From Cladobotryum mycophilum (lineage: Eukaryota > Ascomycota > Sordariomycetes > Hypocreales > Hypocreaceae), in contig CM071591.1 of the NCBI GenBank assembly GCA_036429605.1, forward strand, positions 4,092,001-4,156,000: a stretch of 64,000 nt of DNA. The letters run 5' to 3'. This document shows positions 11,346 to 22,111 of the stretch, piece after piece; the stretch's first letter is position 1; each line of letters starts with the position of its first letter. The notes below the pieces were generated by a model that did not search any database, had not been told where the DNA came from, and saw only the letters and a list, made by a program, of their open reading frames with translations. The position numbers were made by a program, and so were the translations under genes.

Positions 11346-12736
11346 TTAGATGTCCAACTTACCGGTCTGCTTGTCAAGATTCTGTCGTCCTCTGTAGTCG
11401 ATCGCGAATACTGCCGTTCCCTGTCTGACAAGATGGAAAAGCCAGTAGGGCCCACCTTTCTACATGAAGCCGTCAGCCTGATCCATGCTCTTCATGCTGA
11501 TAACCAAATCCGGATTGGATGGCTGACTCGCGGCAACGGTGGGGAGAGGGGAAGAAATGGAGAGGAGCTGGGGGGCACACGTACCAGCAATACTAGATAT
11601 CCTGCGATGCCAGGCATGAAGATGGTGGACCCATATCCGCTATACACGGCATTTACTAATCTCTCTCCGACGCTGTCCACATGCAGAAACGGCGCAATGA
11701 AGTTGGGCAGATTGGGATGTCCCTTGATCAGCGGTGTACGGATGAAGGAAAAGATACCCATAGTCAGGCGCACTCTTGGTGCGTTGTGGATGTCCTTCAG
11801 CTCGAGTTGCAAAGCCTGGTTGCGAAAGAAAGAAAAAAATCAATCATGTCAGCCCAATTTAATCCAGGTTCAGAGTTGAGAGTCAAGAGTCAACAGCATG
11901 CGCTTGAGAAATAGCGCATCTCCGCATCTTCATGCAGGTTTGAACGAAAAGAAGAAAGAAAACCAATATCTTACCTCATGCAGAGCTAATAGACCAGCCT
12001 TGGTTGCCGAGTAGTCGGCAATCAACGCCGGGGGTGTTAGGCAACTCAAAGAACCCGTGTGGAGGATATGCCCGTGGTCATTTCGTACCATGGCCGGAAG
12101 TACTTCCTTGAGCACGAGCATAGGAGCAATGAGATTGGCACGGACAGTGATTTCGACGTCGGCATATGAACCTTCCATGATGGAGGTACCCCGGATCAAG
12201 CCAGCATTGTTAAACAAGACTGTGGGATCGCCAACCTCATCTCTGATGCGGGCAAATGTGGCTTTGATGGCCGGTGAGTCGGTAAGGTCGCACTGGTAGT
12301 ACGACACTCGCGCATCTGCCGCGGGTTTCCAGGTTAATGGAACAATGTCCACAATGACGATGCGAGTGCGTGGGTTTTTAGCAAGGAGCTGCTGCGATAT
12401 GCTGGCACCAATGCCACTGCTACCACCCGTCACTACAACAATCTCCTTGTCCCAGTCCCACGTATTATCGGCAACCCAATTGTTGGCAAATTGCCGGTTG
12501 AGATAATCATTCAAGGAGAGGATGATACTGCCCAGGGCTAAAAGATAGGCAGACCCCAATGCAAGGATCTTGATGCTGATTGGGTCTATGCTGGGCAGCC
12601 GGGTATAGATGTATGCCAAGGTCGGCTGCGTGGACAGGAGTGTAGCTATTGCGACGTTGATGAACGGATTCAGCAGCAAGCTCCGGACAGGGCCGGCTAC
12701 CGCGTCAAGGGTAAATCCTTCTCGGGAAGAAAACAT
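11346..12736 (-). CDS. Membrane-anchored short-chain dehydrogenase/reductase (retSDR2/17beta-HSD11-like)
   Basis: NAD(P)-dependent oxidoreductase acting on an alcohol/ketone pair, probably a lipid or steroid-like substrate at the ER or lipid droplet. Exons (minus): 11975-12736, 11585-11815 and 11346-11459, all joining in phase to 368 residues. An N-terminal stretch has two hydrophobic segments (about 22-45 and 56-75) before the Rossmann fold: cofactor motif TGGSSGIG (103-110), acidic D130 after the second strand, NNAG (176-179), catalytic Ser near 229-231, Y242 and K246 (YSATK). The C-terminal tail (PGIAGYLVLL, YWLFHLVRQG) fits the DHRS/RDH10 subgroup. An upstream in-frame Met at 12769 exists, but the one at 12736 better matches relatives. 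It faces the alpha/beta hydrolase across a 757-base bidirectional promoter, so co-regulation is plausible. Confidence 0.92.
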
Positions 12737-13493
12737 TTTGTACAGGAGAAAACAATGGTTTAGTTTCACTCTATCTGTGCGTAATTTGGGCCAGGATATT
12801 GCTCATGTTTTATTATTTAATATATAGTACCCCAAGTCCCAGCCGCGTCTATGCTAGAAGGAGCGGATGACTGCGGTACGTGAGAAAGTCCGGCTCCGGT
12901 CTCAGACCGAAACATGGCAAAAACATCATGTGGTGCAAGTCGCGAGGGCGCATCTCGTCCAACGGGAGACCCGAGGCAGATTCCTTGTCACTTGCATATG
13001 CGGTCACGATTGATCCATCATCATTCCAGACACGCGTTTGCAAAGACGATTGGACTCATGAAAAATGGAGACGTGCCGCCCCGCGCCGAATTGGGCCCGT
13101 TCTAGTGGGGGTCTCTCCGTCTTCCGATAACTCCATGCATAATGGTGATGGAGGTGGTGGTGGTGGGGTGCCATCCGATCCAAAAAACCAAGGATGGGAC
13201 CAGACCGTCGTTGTTGTTTGTACGCCCTTAATGTCAAGTCCTACATGGGAGATATCGAGGCCTGCCATGCATCCCCCGAGGTTGTATTACTATTACTCGT
13301 GCGTACATGAATGATTAGAAGAGACGAGACAGACAATGATATAAAGGGCGAGTAATTGAAGCCTTTTTGAAGGCCGACGGCATTTGCTCTGCCGCCTTGT
13401 TTCAACACAAAGCTGAGAAGTGACACGGGTTCTTTCTCCAAGTATTAAATCAGGGATATTATTGTCTTGAGATTTTCCTGCAACCCACCCACA
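12737..13493. promoter_or_regulatory. Bidirectional promoter between the dehydrogenase and the alpha/beta hydrolase
   Basis: No coding sequence. The dehydrogenase reads left and the hydrolase right from this 757-base spacer. An AT-rich TATTATTTAATATATAG block at about 12810-12826 lies about 75-90 bases before the dehydrogenase start. A GGTGGT run is at about 13150-13168. TCGGTCTGAGACCGGAGCC-like dyad sequence near 12892-12912 could be a regulator site, but this is a guess. Confidence 0.45.
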
Positions 13494-14780
13494 ATGGTAA
13501 ATGCGTGCTTATTGTTTGGCTCTTTTCTTTACGCCGATCACTAATCAGCGGTTCTCAACAGCATATCGCTTCAAAGCCACAGCTCTCCATTTGGGAGAAG
13601 CTACAGTTGACTTGGAAAATCTTGGTCCTGAGTTCGTTTCCCCTATTAAGCAGGTAGTAAATGAAGACGGGGTGTGTGTTGACAAAGAACCTTAGCTCCA
13701 CCAAGGCTTGTTCTCCATTGCGCTCAACTCTTCTCCTTTGCGGCCACCCGCGGCCTATCTTTGCGACAATACTTCATTTGCGCGCAGGTCAGGATTTTCT
13801 TCTCCCTCACAGGGCGACAACTTCAGTACCTTCTACCGTCCGGAGCCGAGACATACAAGGCTTGGGTGGAGAAGAAGAGGAAGACGAGCCAGGATCCTGC
13901 CATTCTGGACCGACTCGCCGTCGACATTCAGCCCATCCCAGGACGCCAAGCCAATATCCTGTGGCTCGGAAATCGGAAGACTGCGAAGAAGGCTGTTCTG
14001 TTTTTCCACGGTGGCGGATACATCATCCCGCTCACTGCTGCCCACGTCGAATGGTGTTGGAGTGCATACGTTTCGCCCGCACTTGAAACAGGATCTACGG
14101 AAATTGCGGTAGCCATTCTGCAGTATAATCTTGCTCCAGGGGCCAAGTTTCCAAGCCAACTTCATGATGCCGTGGCTTCTCTACCTGTGCTGTTTGACAG
14201 TGGGTTCCAGCCAAAGGACATCATTGTCGGTGGAGACTCTGCAGGTGGCCACCTAACGATGCTTCTGCACCACCATTTGCTGCATCCTCATCCCGAAGTC
14301 CCTGCTTTGCAGCTAAAGGAGCCTTTTATGGCCTCATTTGTTGTATCTCCGTGGCTCAACCTCGACACAAACACCCCTGCATTCAAGAGAAATGAGAGGA
14401 GCGACATGCTTTCCGTCAATATCTGCAACTCGCTTGCCAAGGACGTCATTACGGAAGAATTGGCTGCCAAAATCAAGAGGAGCAGCAACGAAACGGATGC
14501 CTGGGCTCTCAACCCATTTGGTGTGGAAGTGTCATGGCTCCGTGACCTGGCCAATGTAACCCCGAAACTCTACATCACGGTAGGAAATGAAGAGGTCCTG
14601 TTGGACAGCTCGCTCGATCTAGTACAGAAACTGAAGAAGGCAAACACATCTGTTGACGTGGTACTGGAGGCTGAAGACGGCGAGGCACATGACTGGATCC
14701 TGGTTGAGGCATTCAACGAACAGATTGGCAGTGCGACCAAAAGGATGAGGGCATGGATCAGACAGGTGACCGAATATTGA
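13494..14780 (+). CDS. Alpha/beta hydrolase, HSL/steryl-acetyl-hydrolase-like
   Basis: Predicted serine esterase cleaving carboxylic esters of hydrophobic substrates. Exon 1 is only the ATG (13494-13496); exon 2 is 13562-13653 and exon 3 13706-14780, with introns of 65 and 52 bases. This model gives 389 residues with an N-terminal amphipathic and hydrophobic region (LSIWEKLQLTWKILVL) typical of this membrane-associated subgroup. Catalytic features: oxyanion HGGG (133-136), nucleophile elbow GDSAGG with S209, acid D331 (EVLLDSS) and H359 (AHDW). The ATG-only first exon is supported by the good splice sites and family-like N-terminus; the alternative is a start inside exon 3. Adjacent to the dehydrogenase and near the Baeyer-Villiger enzyme, where it could hydrolyse the ester they generate. 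Confidence 0.88.
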
Positions 14781-15417
14781 TAGGAAACGCGAGAAGTGGC
14801 GTTTTTTGTTCGTAATTTGCAGCATCGGAAATCCAATCATTCAAAAAAGCGCATGTTTGTCAAGGGAGGTATGCCTTGTTGTGGGTGGGGTTGAGGTCAA
14901 AAGGAGGCATTAACCTGAAAAACACTGCATACTTTACGAAGCACCATTTTGATGTATGTCTATGACTAAGGGTTTGAGCATGCTTTGAAATATAACATAA
15001 AAAAACACCTCACTGAGTGCACCCTTTTATAAAATCTCGGCAAGCTAACCGGATTGCACTCTATCCTGATGCCCGAGCTGTCCCTTTATGCTTTTCGAAC
15101 AAGGCTATAGCTTATGTATGCTAATTACTACATATTTCATGACACAGTCTTTCATGCAAGGGAGGGCCCATTGACTCGTTCTGATGCTCCCTATTGGTAG
15201 CCTCGTTCTGAAGAAGGAAGACAAAGTGACCGCATAAATACCTAAAGCGTTTCAAAATGCGACGCTCGGGGTCCAAGGACGATTCCTCGGAATAGGTGAA
15301 TTCCGACTGGACAGTCACATTACAGTCAATATTCCCCCTTTCCCCTCTCCATCTCTCTCTCCCTCACATCCTCTCTTCCACGTTGGGATATGACGAGCAG
15401 TGACTGCATCGGCATCA
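14781..15417. terminator. Convergent 3' spacer between hydrolase and D-amino-acid oxidase
   Basis: Both flanking genes end toward this 637-base stretch. It is AT-rich around 14985-15035 (AACATAAAAAAACACC), and CT-rich at about 15338-15365. No open frame of interest; it presumably holds both poly(A) regions. Confidence 0.45.
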
Positions 15418-16704
15418 TCAATCTGACATGCATTCCCGAACCAAGCTCGCCACCCTGTCTGCCGCTCCCCAGCTGATTTTGAACCCACTGGGGCCGGCCC
15501 CGTAGCAGTGGATAACAGGTACGGAGGTTTGCTCGTTTACAAGTCCGTCGGTAGTTGACCCGCGCATGACAAGGGTAGTTTCTTTCCCGAGACGCAGACC
15601 GCCGCGACGCATCGGTCTGCGTCCGATGTAAGATTCTTTAATTTCAAGGCCCGGGGTTTGTTGCCGTCCGCCGGCAGTTGTTGCTGAGTGCGGGAGGGGA
15701 AGGAGGAGGTCGGGACATAGGCGGGATACGCGGTTGAGAATCTCTTGGATTGCGGAGGGGGAGTTGAGAGGTGACCTTGAGTTATTTTTATTTTTTGCCT
15801 TGGTTAGATGTATGTTTCACTGTTTATGGGAAGGGAGAGGGGTATATGTGTAGGGGTGGTTTTTTTAATTACCAGTTGTGAGGTTCTTTTGTTCCTCCAA
15901 TGACTGTGCCGCCGCCGAGGGGTCTGGGGATGACTACCGTCGAGTGTCCATCTGAGGCATGATGCGAAATGGTACGATCATACTCGTTGGACAAGAGGAT
16001 GAACTGGCCACGGGACGGGAAGGTATCTGGGTCGTTGAAGCCCATGCCGCTGGCGTTGATTACGATAGAGGGCCAAGCAATCTCACTGCGGAGTTCCGCT
16101 GCTATGAAGACGGCCTCCTGGGTAGCGCTCAACCTCTGGCGGGAAATTACGGCACCGCATTTCTCGGCCTGCGTCTGCAACCAAGAGAGATACACGGGAG
16201 AGTTGAGGACCCAGGCCGAGTACGTCAATCCAGCCTTGATGGAGCTTCCTCTCGGGAGCTCCGAGGGGTCAAAGATACGGAAGCCAGGCCAAGAGGCAAA
16301 CATCTCCACGTCTCCCTCGGACAAGGTAGAGTCGAAGTACTCCACGGCCGGGACGAACTCGACACCCGCATCTTTGTCCTCTTTGGAGAGTTGTAGGAAC
16401 TTTTGGAAGGTCTCTCGCATGAGGGTGTTTTCGAACCGCTCTTGGTCGTTGGCCGTGGGGGTTGGACGGAAGTGCGCTCCGGCTCTGGGGGAGGCGTAAT
16501 CGACTGTCCAGTCACCTGGGAGTTCTCTCGCTAGGACCGTGACATGATGCCCTTGCTTGGATAACTGGAGGGCACAAGTGAGGCCCAAGACGCCTGCGCT
16601 GGAACGATGCGTTAACCTTGGATCCTATATGATGTGGATGTGTATGGAGGGGTTGATGAATGAGAACTTTACCCTATGACAACGATATGTGGTTTGCCAG
16701 ACAT
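15418..16704 (-). CDS. D-amino-acid oxidase (FAD-dependent, DAO family)
   Basis: Oxidises D-amino acids to imino acids and hydrogen peroxide; the family is usually peroxisomal. Exons (minus): 16673-16704, 15873-16598 and 15418-15775, in phase, 371 residues. The first exon encodes MSGKPHIVVIG and the splice completes the dinucleotide-binding motif GAGVLG (11-16). Other family blocks are YASPRAGAH, INASGMGFNDPD, RGQFILLSN, RPLGGGTVIGG, and the C-terminal signature RPMRRGGLRL with HCYGAGPSGFKISWG. No C-terminal PTS1 is visible (ends MSD), so a peroxisomal location is not supported directly. D-aspartate oxidase cannot be excluded. Gene intact, with a third intron-flanking acceptor AACTCAAG. Confidence 0.93.
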
Positions 16705-18960
16705 TCTGCAGCGTCAGCTATAGCGAATTGTTGAAAACAGAATTACAGTCTGAGTAATTTTTTTTTCTTTCTCTCTTTCATATATTTTTAAAAAAGAAAA
16801 CCGGGTTATCGTATATATCGTGTTTGGCAAGAAGGATCGATAGTCGCTTCCCGACTTCGGCGATGATCACGTTAGCACTGAGTCACATTGAAGGTCCTTG
16901 TGGAACACAGAACAATGAGGCAAGACATTGAATAGTTTGAATAGGTGGACTGTAACAGAATTATAATTTTAATGTCTTGCACTTTTATTGACTACAAGAC
17001 ATTATTGCCCAAGTGAAGCTGGAGGGTTCAATGAGGTTGATGATCAGCGGTTACTTATCGTGCACTACCCTGGAGGATTCGGTTCAGGGACCGAGCTGTT
17101 AAACACAAATATAGCGGCCTGCGTTGCTAAAAAAAACCCCCCAAAGGTAGGTACAGTGGGGAGACAAAAGTGACGATGCAGATAAGATTTCTCATAGTAA
17201 ACCCACTAAATCATAGGTTCTAAAATCTATATTAAAAATATAAATAAAAGATATTAAATTAAATAAAAAAATAAATGTATCCAACAGTGGCAAAGCAGCC
17301 CTAGGATGTCCTTGCACTGCAAATATAGCCCATGCAAGGCACTTGAAGTGATGACCGGGGCCGATTAAACATTCAGGTATATACCTTAGCTAGTCCTGTG
17401 GCGGAACACTGTAATTTTAGTCTACGCAGAGCACTTGAAGTAACAGTCTCAACGTAGCAATTATGCTGTTCCGTGGCCTTAAGATTCACACCCGTCTACT
17501 GCAAGATTATCACAGGTAAGATGAGATTTAAAAACAAAAAGTTCCATCTTACAACTTCGCTACGATATCTAAATATTGCATCTCACCTGAACCTTGAAAC
17601 ATTTGGGCGATGTAGACTTGGGACAATGCCCATTGTACTGGAACAGAATTGCGCTACTTCAGAACTGCCATGCACCTGATGACGGACCCAGTCTCTCCAC
17701 TGTCACTGTTGAGATTTCCAAGATTATCTGAAGAATAATGGTGCATCAAGTAGGTATCTATAGATCCATGTAAGCATATTATGTGTGGCGATGCTATGCA
17801 TATTAATAAGTAGGCGAGGGAATGAATGTAAGATCATAAGATGGCAAGAGGGATGTGATGATGCCACATCGTTAGTACTGGTAGTTCTTGCCAAGAAAAG
17901 TGTTGGCTGTGGTGGCGCAACACATGGCAAGTTGGGCTGCTGCTCCTTCCAAAACCAAGAGTGGGGGAAGATCCTCCATGTCTTGGCGATTGCGCGTCCT
18001 CTCAATCCACTTTTTTGTCGCTTTTGCCATGCCATTCAATAGTTGCTGCCACCAGATCACACCCAAGAGAGTCAGTCATCCCAAGTCATTCCAAGAGAGG
18101 CGATGCCCATCTAATAATAAAGTTGAGGACTTATGTTTGTGTGTGTGGCATCCATTATCAAACACAGCCCTCTCTCTCTCTCTCTCACACAGACACACAC
18201 GCATCATATGGCTCCCTCATCAATATGTGAAAGATTGCGCTATAATTGGATGGGCGATTCAGCCTATTTGATGTGGGGAGAGGGGAGGTTTCAGTGGGAC
18301 AGTGGAACAGTAACAATGGGACGCATTCATCAAAGGCCACCCACTGGTTCCAGTCATATTAAGCATCATTTGTTGGTTTCTCCCACTGAAACCTCGCCCG
18401 TGGCACCATCCGGGGAGGAGACGCTTCCAGGGGGAGGTTAGCGATTCGATTCGATTTCCTGCTGCGTGTGGGAATCCCTCTCAAAACCCGATCAGTATGG
18501 CAAACTCTCTGACAATTCTGCTCCGGAAAACAACCTCCTTGAAACTCGCATAGCGGCAAACCTCCAACCTCTTTCGTCTCAAAAAGACTGGCGATTCGAG
18601 ACCTCGAGGTGCCACTGGGCAATTTTGGGGACGCCACAGGGCGGACTCCAGTTTGTCCAGCACAACACTCACACACTCTCAGCTTGGCGGCTGGAACCGC
18701 GTCCTTCCTAGCGTGATGCGCCAGAGCTGCGCCGCTCTGCAGTAGTAGCTGACTTGCTCCGTTAGACCAGGCATGAACAGACATGTTGCGATACCCTTCC
18801 TGGAACGTTTGGCCAGCTCTCTCAATAAATAAGATGCCTGCCTCGCCCCCCTGGTCGGCAGCATTGACCTTGTGTGACGACCAACATTGATACCCCATCC
18901 TTAACTGTCCCCAAAATCTCGACTCTCCCGCGACCGTTTCTTCCCTTCGAGTAGTTCATC
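16705..18960. other. 2.3-kb divergent spacer between D-amino-acid oxidase and aspartyl protease
   Basis: No convincing gene. An AT-rich core at about 17215-17280 contains TATTAAAAATATAAATAAA-like sequence. A short motif GCACTTGAAGT recurs near 17340 and 17425. TG/CA-rich and CT-rich runs are at about 18132-18150 and 18168-18200. The right end carries the protease promoter and leader, with an ACTACTGC-rich stretch but no clear TATA box. Confidence 0.45.
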
Positions 18961-20772
18961 ATGCGGTCGACAACAGTGAGTTCAACGCTCGCGCTGCTAG
19001 TAGCGGGAACATGTGCGGAGGCTGCAGCAACGGCCCCGGAAGCTCCGCCATTGTTCCCTCGAGCGGTAGCCGGCGATGGCTTCTTATCGGTACCGGTCGG
19101 CACGGTCAAGGCACCATACAATATCGGTGCTAAGCGAAAGAGGGCTGCAAATGCAATTGATGTGGAATTGGAGAATAAGGACTTCTTTTATGCCGTTGAG
19201 CGTAAGTTTGCCGATCCCTTTTTTGTTTGTTTGTAGTTATTACCATGGAGTCTCAGACATCAATAATTTCATGTAGAATATTGAGGAGACATATACACAC
19301 GTTAAAACCAAAACTAACAGTGGCGCACAGTGGGCATAGGAACACCGCCTCAAAGTGTAACGGTTCTCGTCGATACAGGATCTAGTGAACTCTGGGTCAA
19401 CCCCGACTGCTCCACAGCTCGATCTCGTGCCCAGACTCTGCAGTGCCAGAGTTTTGGTCAATATAGTCCCAACAAGTCAAAAACACCACCCGTCGGTCCA
19501 TTTGGCCGCGAGCAAATCAACTATGGCGATCCCAGTGACGAATCGACACTGACGTCGGTCAACATCCGCTATTATTTGGATAACATCACATTCGGCAAAG
19601 CCCAGATCAAGAACCAGACCTTTGGCGTTGTAGAATCGAGTAAAGGCCAGTCGCAGGGTATCATGGGTCTCGCACCTGATTTGAAAGGTGGATTCGCTGG
19701 TACCCAGCCTTATAGCTTACTGCTCAACACCATGGCCGAGCAAGGCGTCATTGCTAGCAGAGTATTTTCCATGGATCTGCGACACTCCGATTCCGAGACG
19801 GGTGCTCTTATTTACGGCGGTCTGGATCGCAACAAGTTCATCGGTTCTCTCCAGAAGCAGCCCTTTGTGAACGGTATCCAAGGCGAATTCCGCTTGGCCG
19901 TCAATGTCGATACCCTGGGCATCACACAGAGCAAGTCCAAGAGCTTCAAGCTGGCAGCCGATGATGCTAGTTTCATGCTGGATTCTGGCACAACCCTGAC
20001 GCGCATGCATGCTGCTGCTGCGGAGCCCATTTTGGATGCCCTCGGAGCTGAGGACGATGGCGAGGGATACTACTATGTTCCCTGCGGACTGCGCAATTCA
20101 GGAGGTACCGTCGACTTTGGCTTTGGTGGCAAGATCATCAAAGTGCCCTTCAGCGACTTTATCATGGGCGACGAGAGCGCCCGGGACACCCAGTACTGCC
20201 CCGTGGGCCTTGTTCTGACGACCGATCAGCAAATTCTGGGGGATACAGTGCTCCGAGCTGGTTATTTCGTTTTCGACTGGGATAACCAAGAGGTACATAT
20301 TGCGCAGGCAGCTAACTGCGGTAGCGATGATATTGTGTCTGTCGGCAAGGGAACAAACGCTGTACTAGATGTGCAGGGTAATTGCAAGGCTGGTGGTGCA
20401 ACATTCACTGCCCCTCCCACGGTAAGTAGTAGCAGGAGCGCACGTTATCTGATTTGACCGAATATGTTTCGCTAATCAAGCTGTTTATAGGCTACAGCAA
20501 CTCGTTCTTTCCCTACCGCAGCGTACACCACAGCATATACCGTCACCTCATGCCCATCCTTTGATCTGTCTTGTCAGACTGGGTTGGTTACTACCCAGAC
20601 AGTTCATCCGGCTCAGCAGACTGGAGGATCAGGTGGCGGAAACGGTGGAGGAAGTGGTGGTGGTAGTGGTAGTGGCGGAGGTAATAAGAATGCTGGCGCG
20701 AGGCCAGAGGCGTTGGGTTGGGTATTCACCATTTTTGGCGTTTTGGCAGCTGTTTGCAGCATCTCGCTGTAA
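18961..20772 (+). CDS. GPI-anchored secreted aspartyl protease (yapsin-like)
   Basis: Pepsin-fold endopeptidase at the cell wall or membrane. Exons 18961-19201, 19331-20421, 20491-20772; 537 residues. The N-terminus is a signal peptide (TLALLVAGTCAEAAA), followed by a propeptide with a basic site (AKRKRAA). The first intron splices to give ELGIGTPPQ before active-site DTGSS (D95); the second aspartate is in DSGTTLT (D298). Flap-region and fold blocks include GIMGLAP and GALIYGGLD, and ILGDTVLRAGYFVFDWDNQE near the C-lobe. The tail has a Ser/Thr and Gly-rich spacer (GGSGGGNGGG repeats) and a hydrophobic GPI-type end (WVFTIFGVLAAVCSISL). A branch-site-like ACTAAC lies inside intron 1, just before the alternative, out-of-frame acceptor. 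Likely roles are cell-wall protein processing or extracellular proteolysis. Confidence 0.93.
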
Positions 20773-22111
20773 TGAAATTGTTTTGTGTATATACTGGCAT
20801 TTGTACCTACTGGAGATGACTTTTTGCGTAGACTTGCATATAAAGAACATGATATTAGTCTTGACAAGCTTCATTCACCGAGCGGTCTGTGTCCAAGTTG
20901 AAAGTTGGCATTTGTTCCAATCTTGCGCCACGTTGCAATTAGACTGTTACCTTGACCAAGTTGTTGGTGGGGTCTGAGATCGTCGTCAAGGTTTCTTGTA
21001 GTTTTATTTACAAGATGGCAATTTCTTGTAGTTCCGGATGAATGATATATATCACTGAGTTTTATTCAGAGCCAGCTTATCAGTAAACAATATCAATTGA
21101 GAGCCTGCAAGTGGGGATGCTTGTAACCAACCTCCTGATCACGCCTTTTTGGACGGGCGATAATGCTTATGCCCCATCCATGTATGGTTAAGACATGAAC
21201 CGTTTGACATGCCCCACTGCCAAATCCTGCAATCCCCTCGGCGACATGGACTTCGATGAAGATGATGGTAAACTCAGTAAGCTTACCCTTTTTTTTTTTA
21301 CTCGATCTATGTGCATTTCAATCCAGAGGCAAAAAGGAACCCATCTCGACACGATGTGCGAGTGATCCGAGAGTGCGAGGTTGAACGATTGGAACGATTC
21401 ATTGCGCTGCAACTATTACTAAAGTGATAATTTTGAGGGTATATGCTCTATAGAACTAATCTTGATATAGGGCTCGGTCGATTCGGTGGCCTCGGACTGT
21501 CCTATGATGATGGTGGGTTCTCCTCCGTAGCTTGGAGACATTTACCGTATCCAAGTGCCAGTGCTCAGGGCCCCGAATGCAGCTCTCGGTACTATTTCCG
21601 CTTTCTGGGATTGAAACAGCTCAATTTCGCAGCCGTTTCTTTTCTACACGGGAACGAGGTAAACCGGTGAAAGTGGAGGAAGGGGGTTCATCGAGAGACA
21701 GACAGGCCATGCCGCACATGCACAAGGTGAGCTGGTCCATGCAACGTCGACCACATTGGGTTCAGCGTCCCCTCAATGCTTCGGAACCTGGCGCCGGCTA
21801 TCAATTAGCGTCTACCATTTCATAGTTGTACTAGTCAGCAGAGAAATGCAATGGAATGTATGGGTTACCTAGGTAGTGGCCATCTTGAGCTCCATCCTTG
21901 GAGTTCATACAAAAGAAAGATATCAGCCGCTACTCGATGCGACGCCTCGTCAGCCTTACCAAGTTCCTTCCTTCCTTCCTTCCCTCCTCTCGACTTCTTC
22001 TTACTTGTAGTTGTGCCTTCCTAGAGCTCGCTTCTCTTTATCTCACCTACCGTATAATTGCATACCCAAAGTAGCAGCAGCGGTAGCCTTCTAGCTCTTT
22101 TAACCGTCGCA
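20773..22111. other. 1.3-kb spacer upstream of the acyl-CoA ligase
   Basis: No convincing gene. Contains a T-run at about 21291-21299 and a pyrimidine tract (TTCC repeats, about 21962-22005) roughly 110-150 bases before the ligase start, a common core-promoter feature of filamentous ascomycetes. The left end holds the protease 3' region. Confidence 0.45.
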
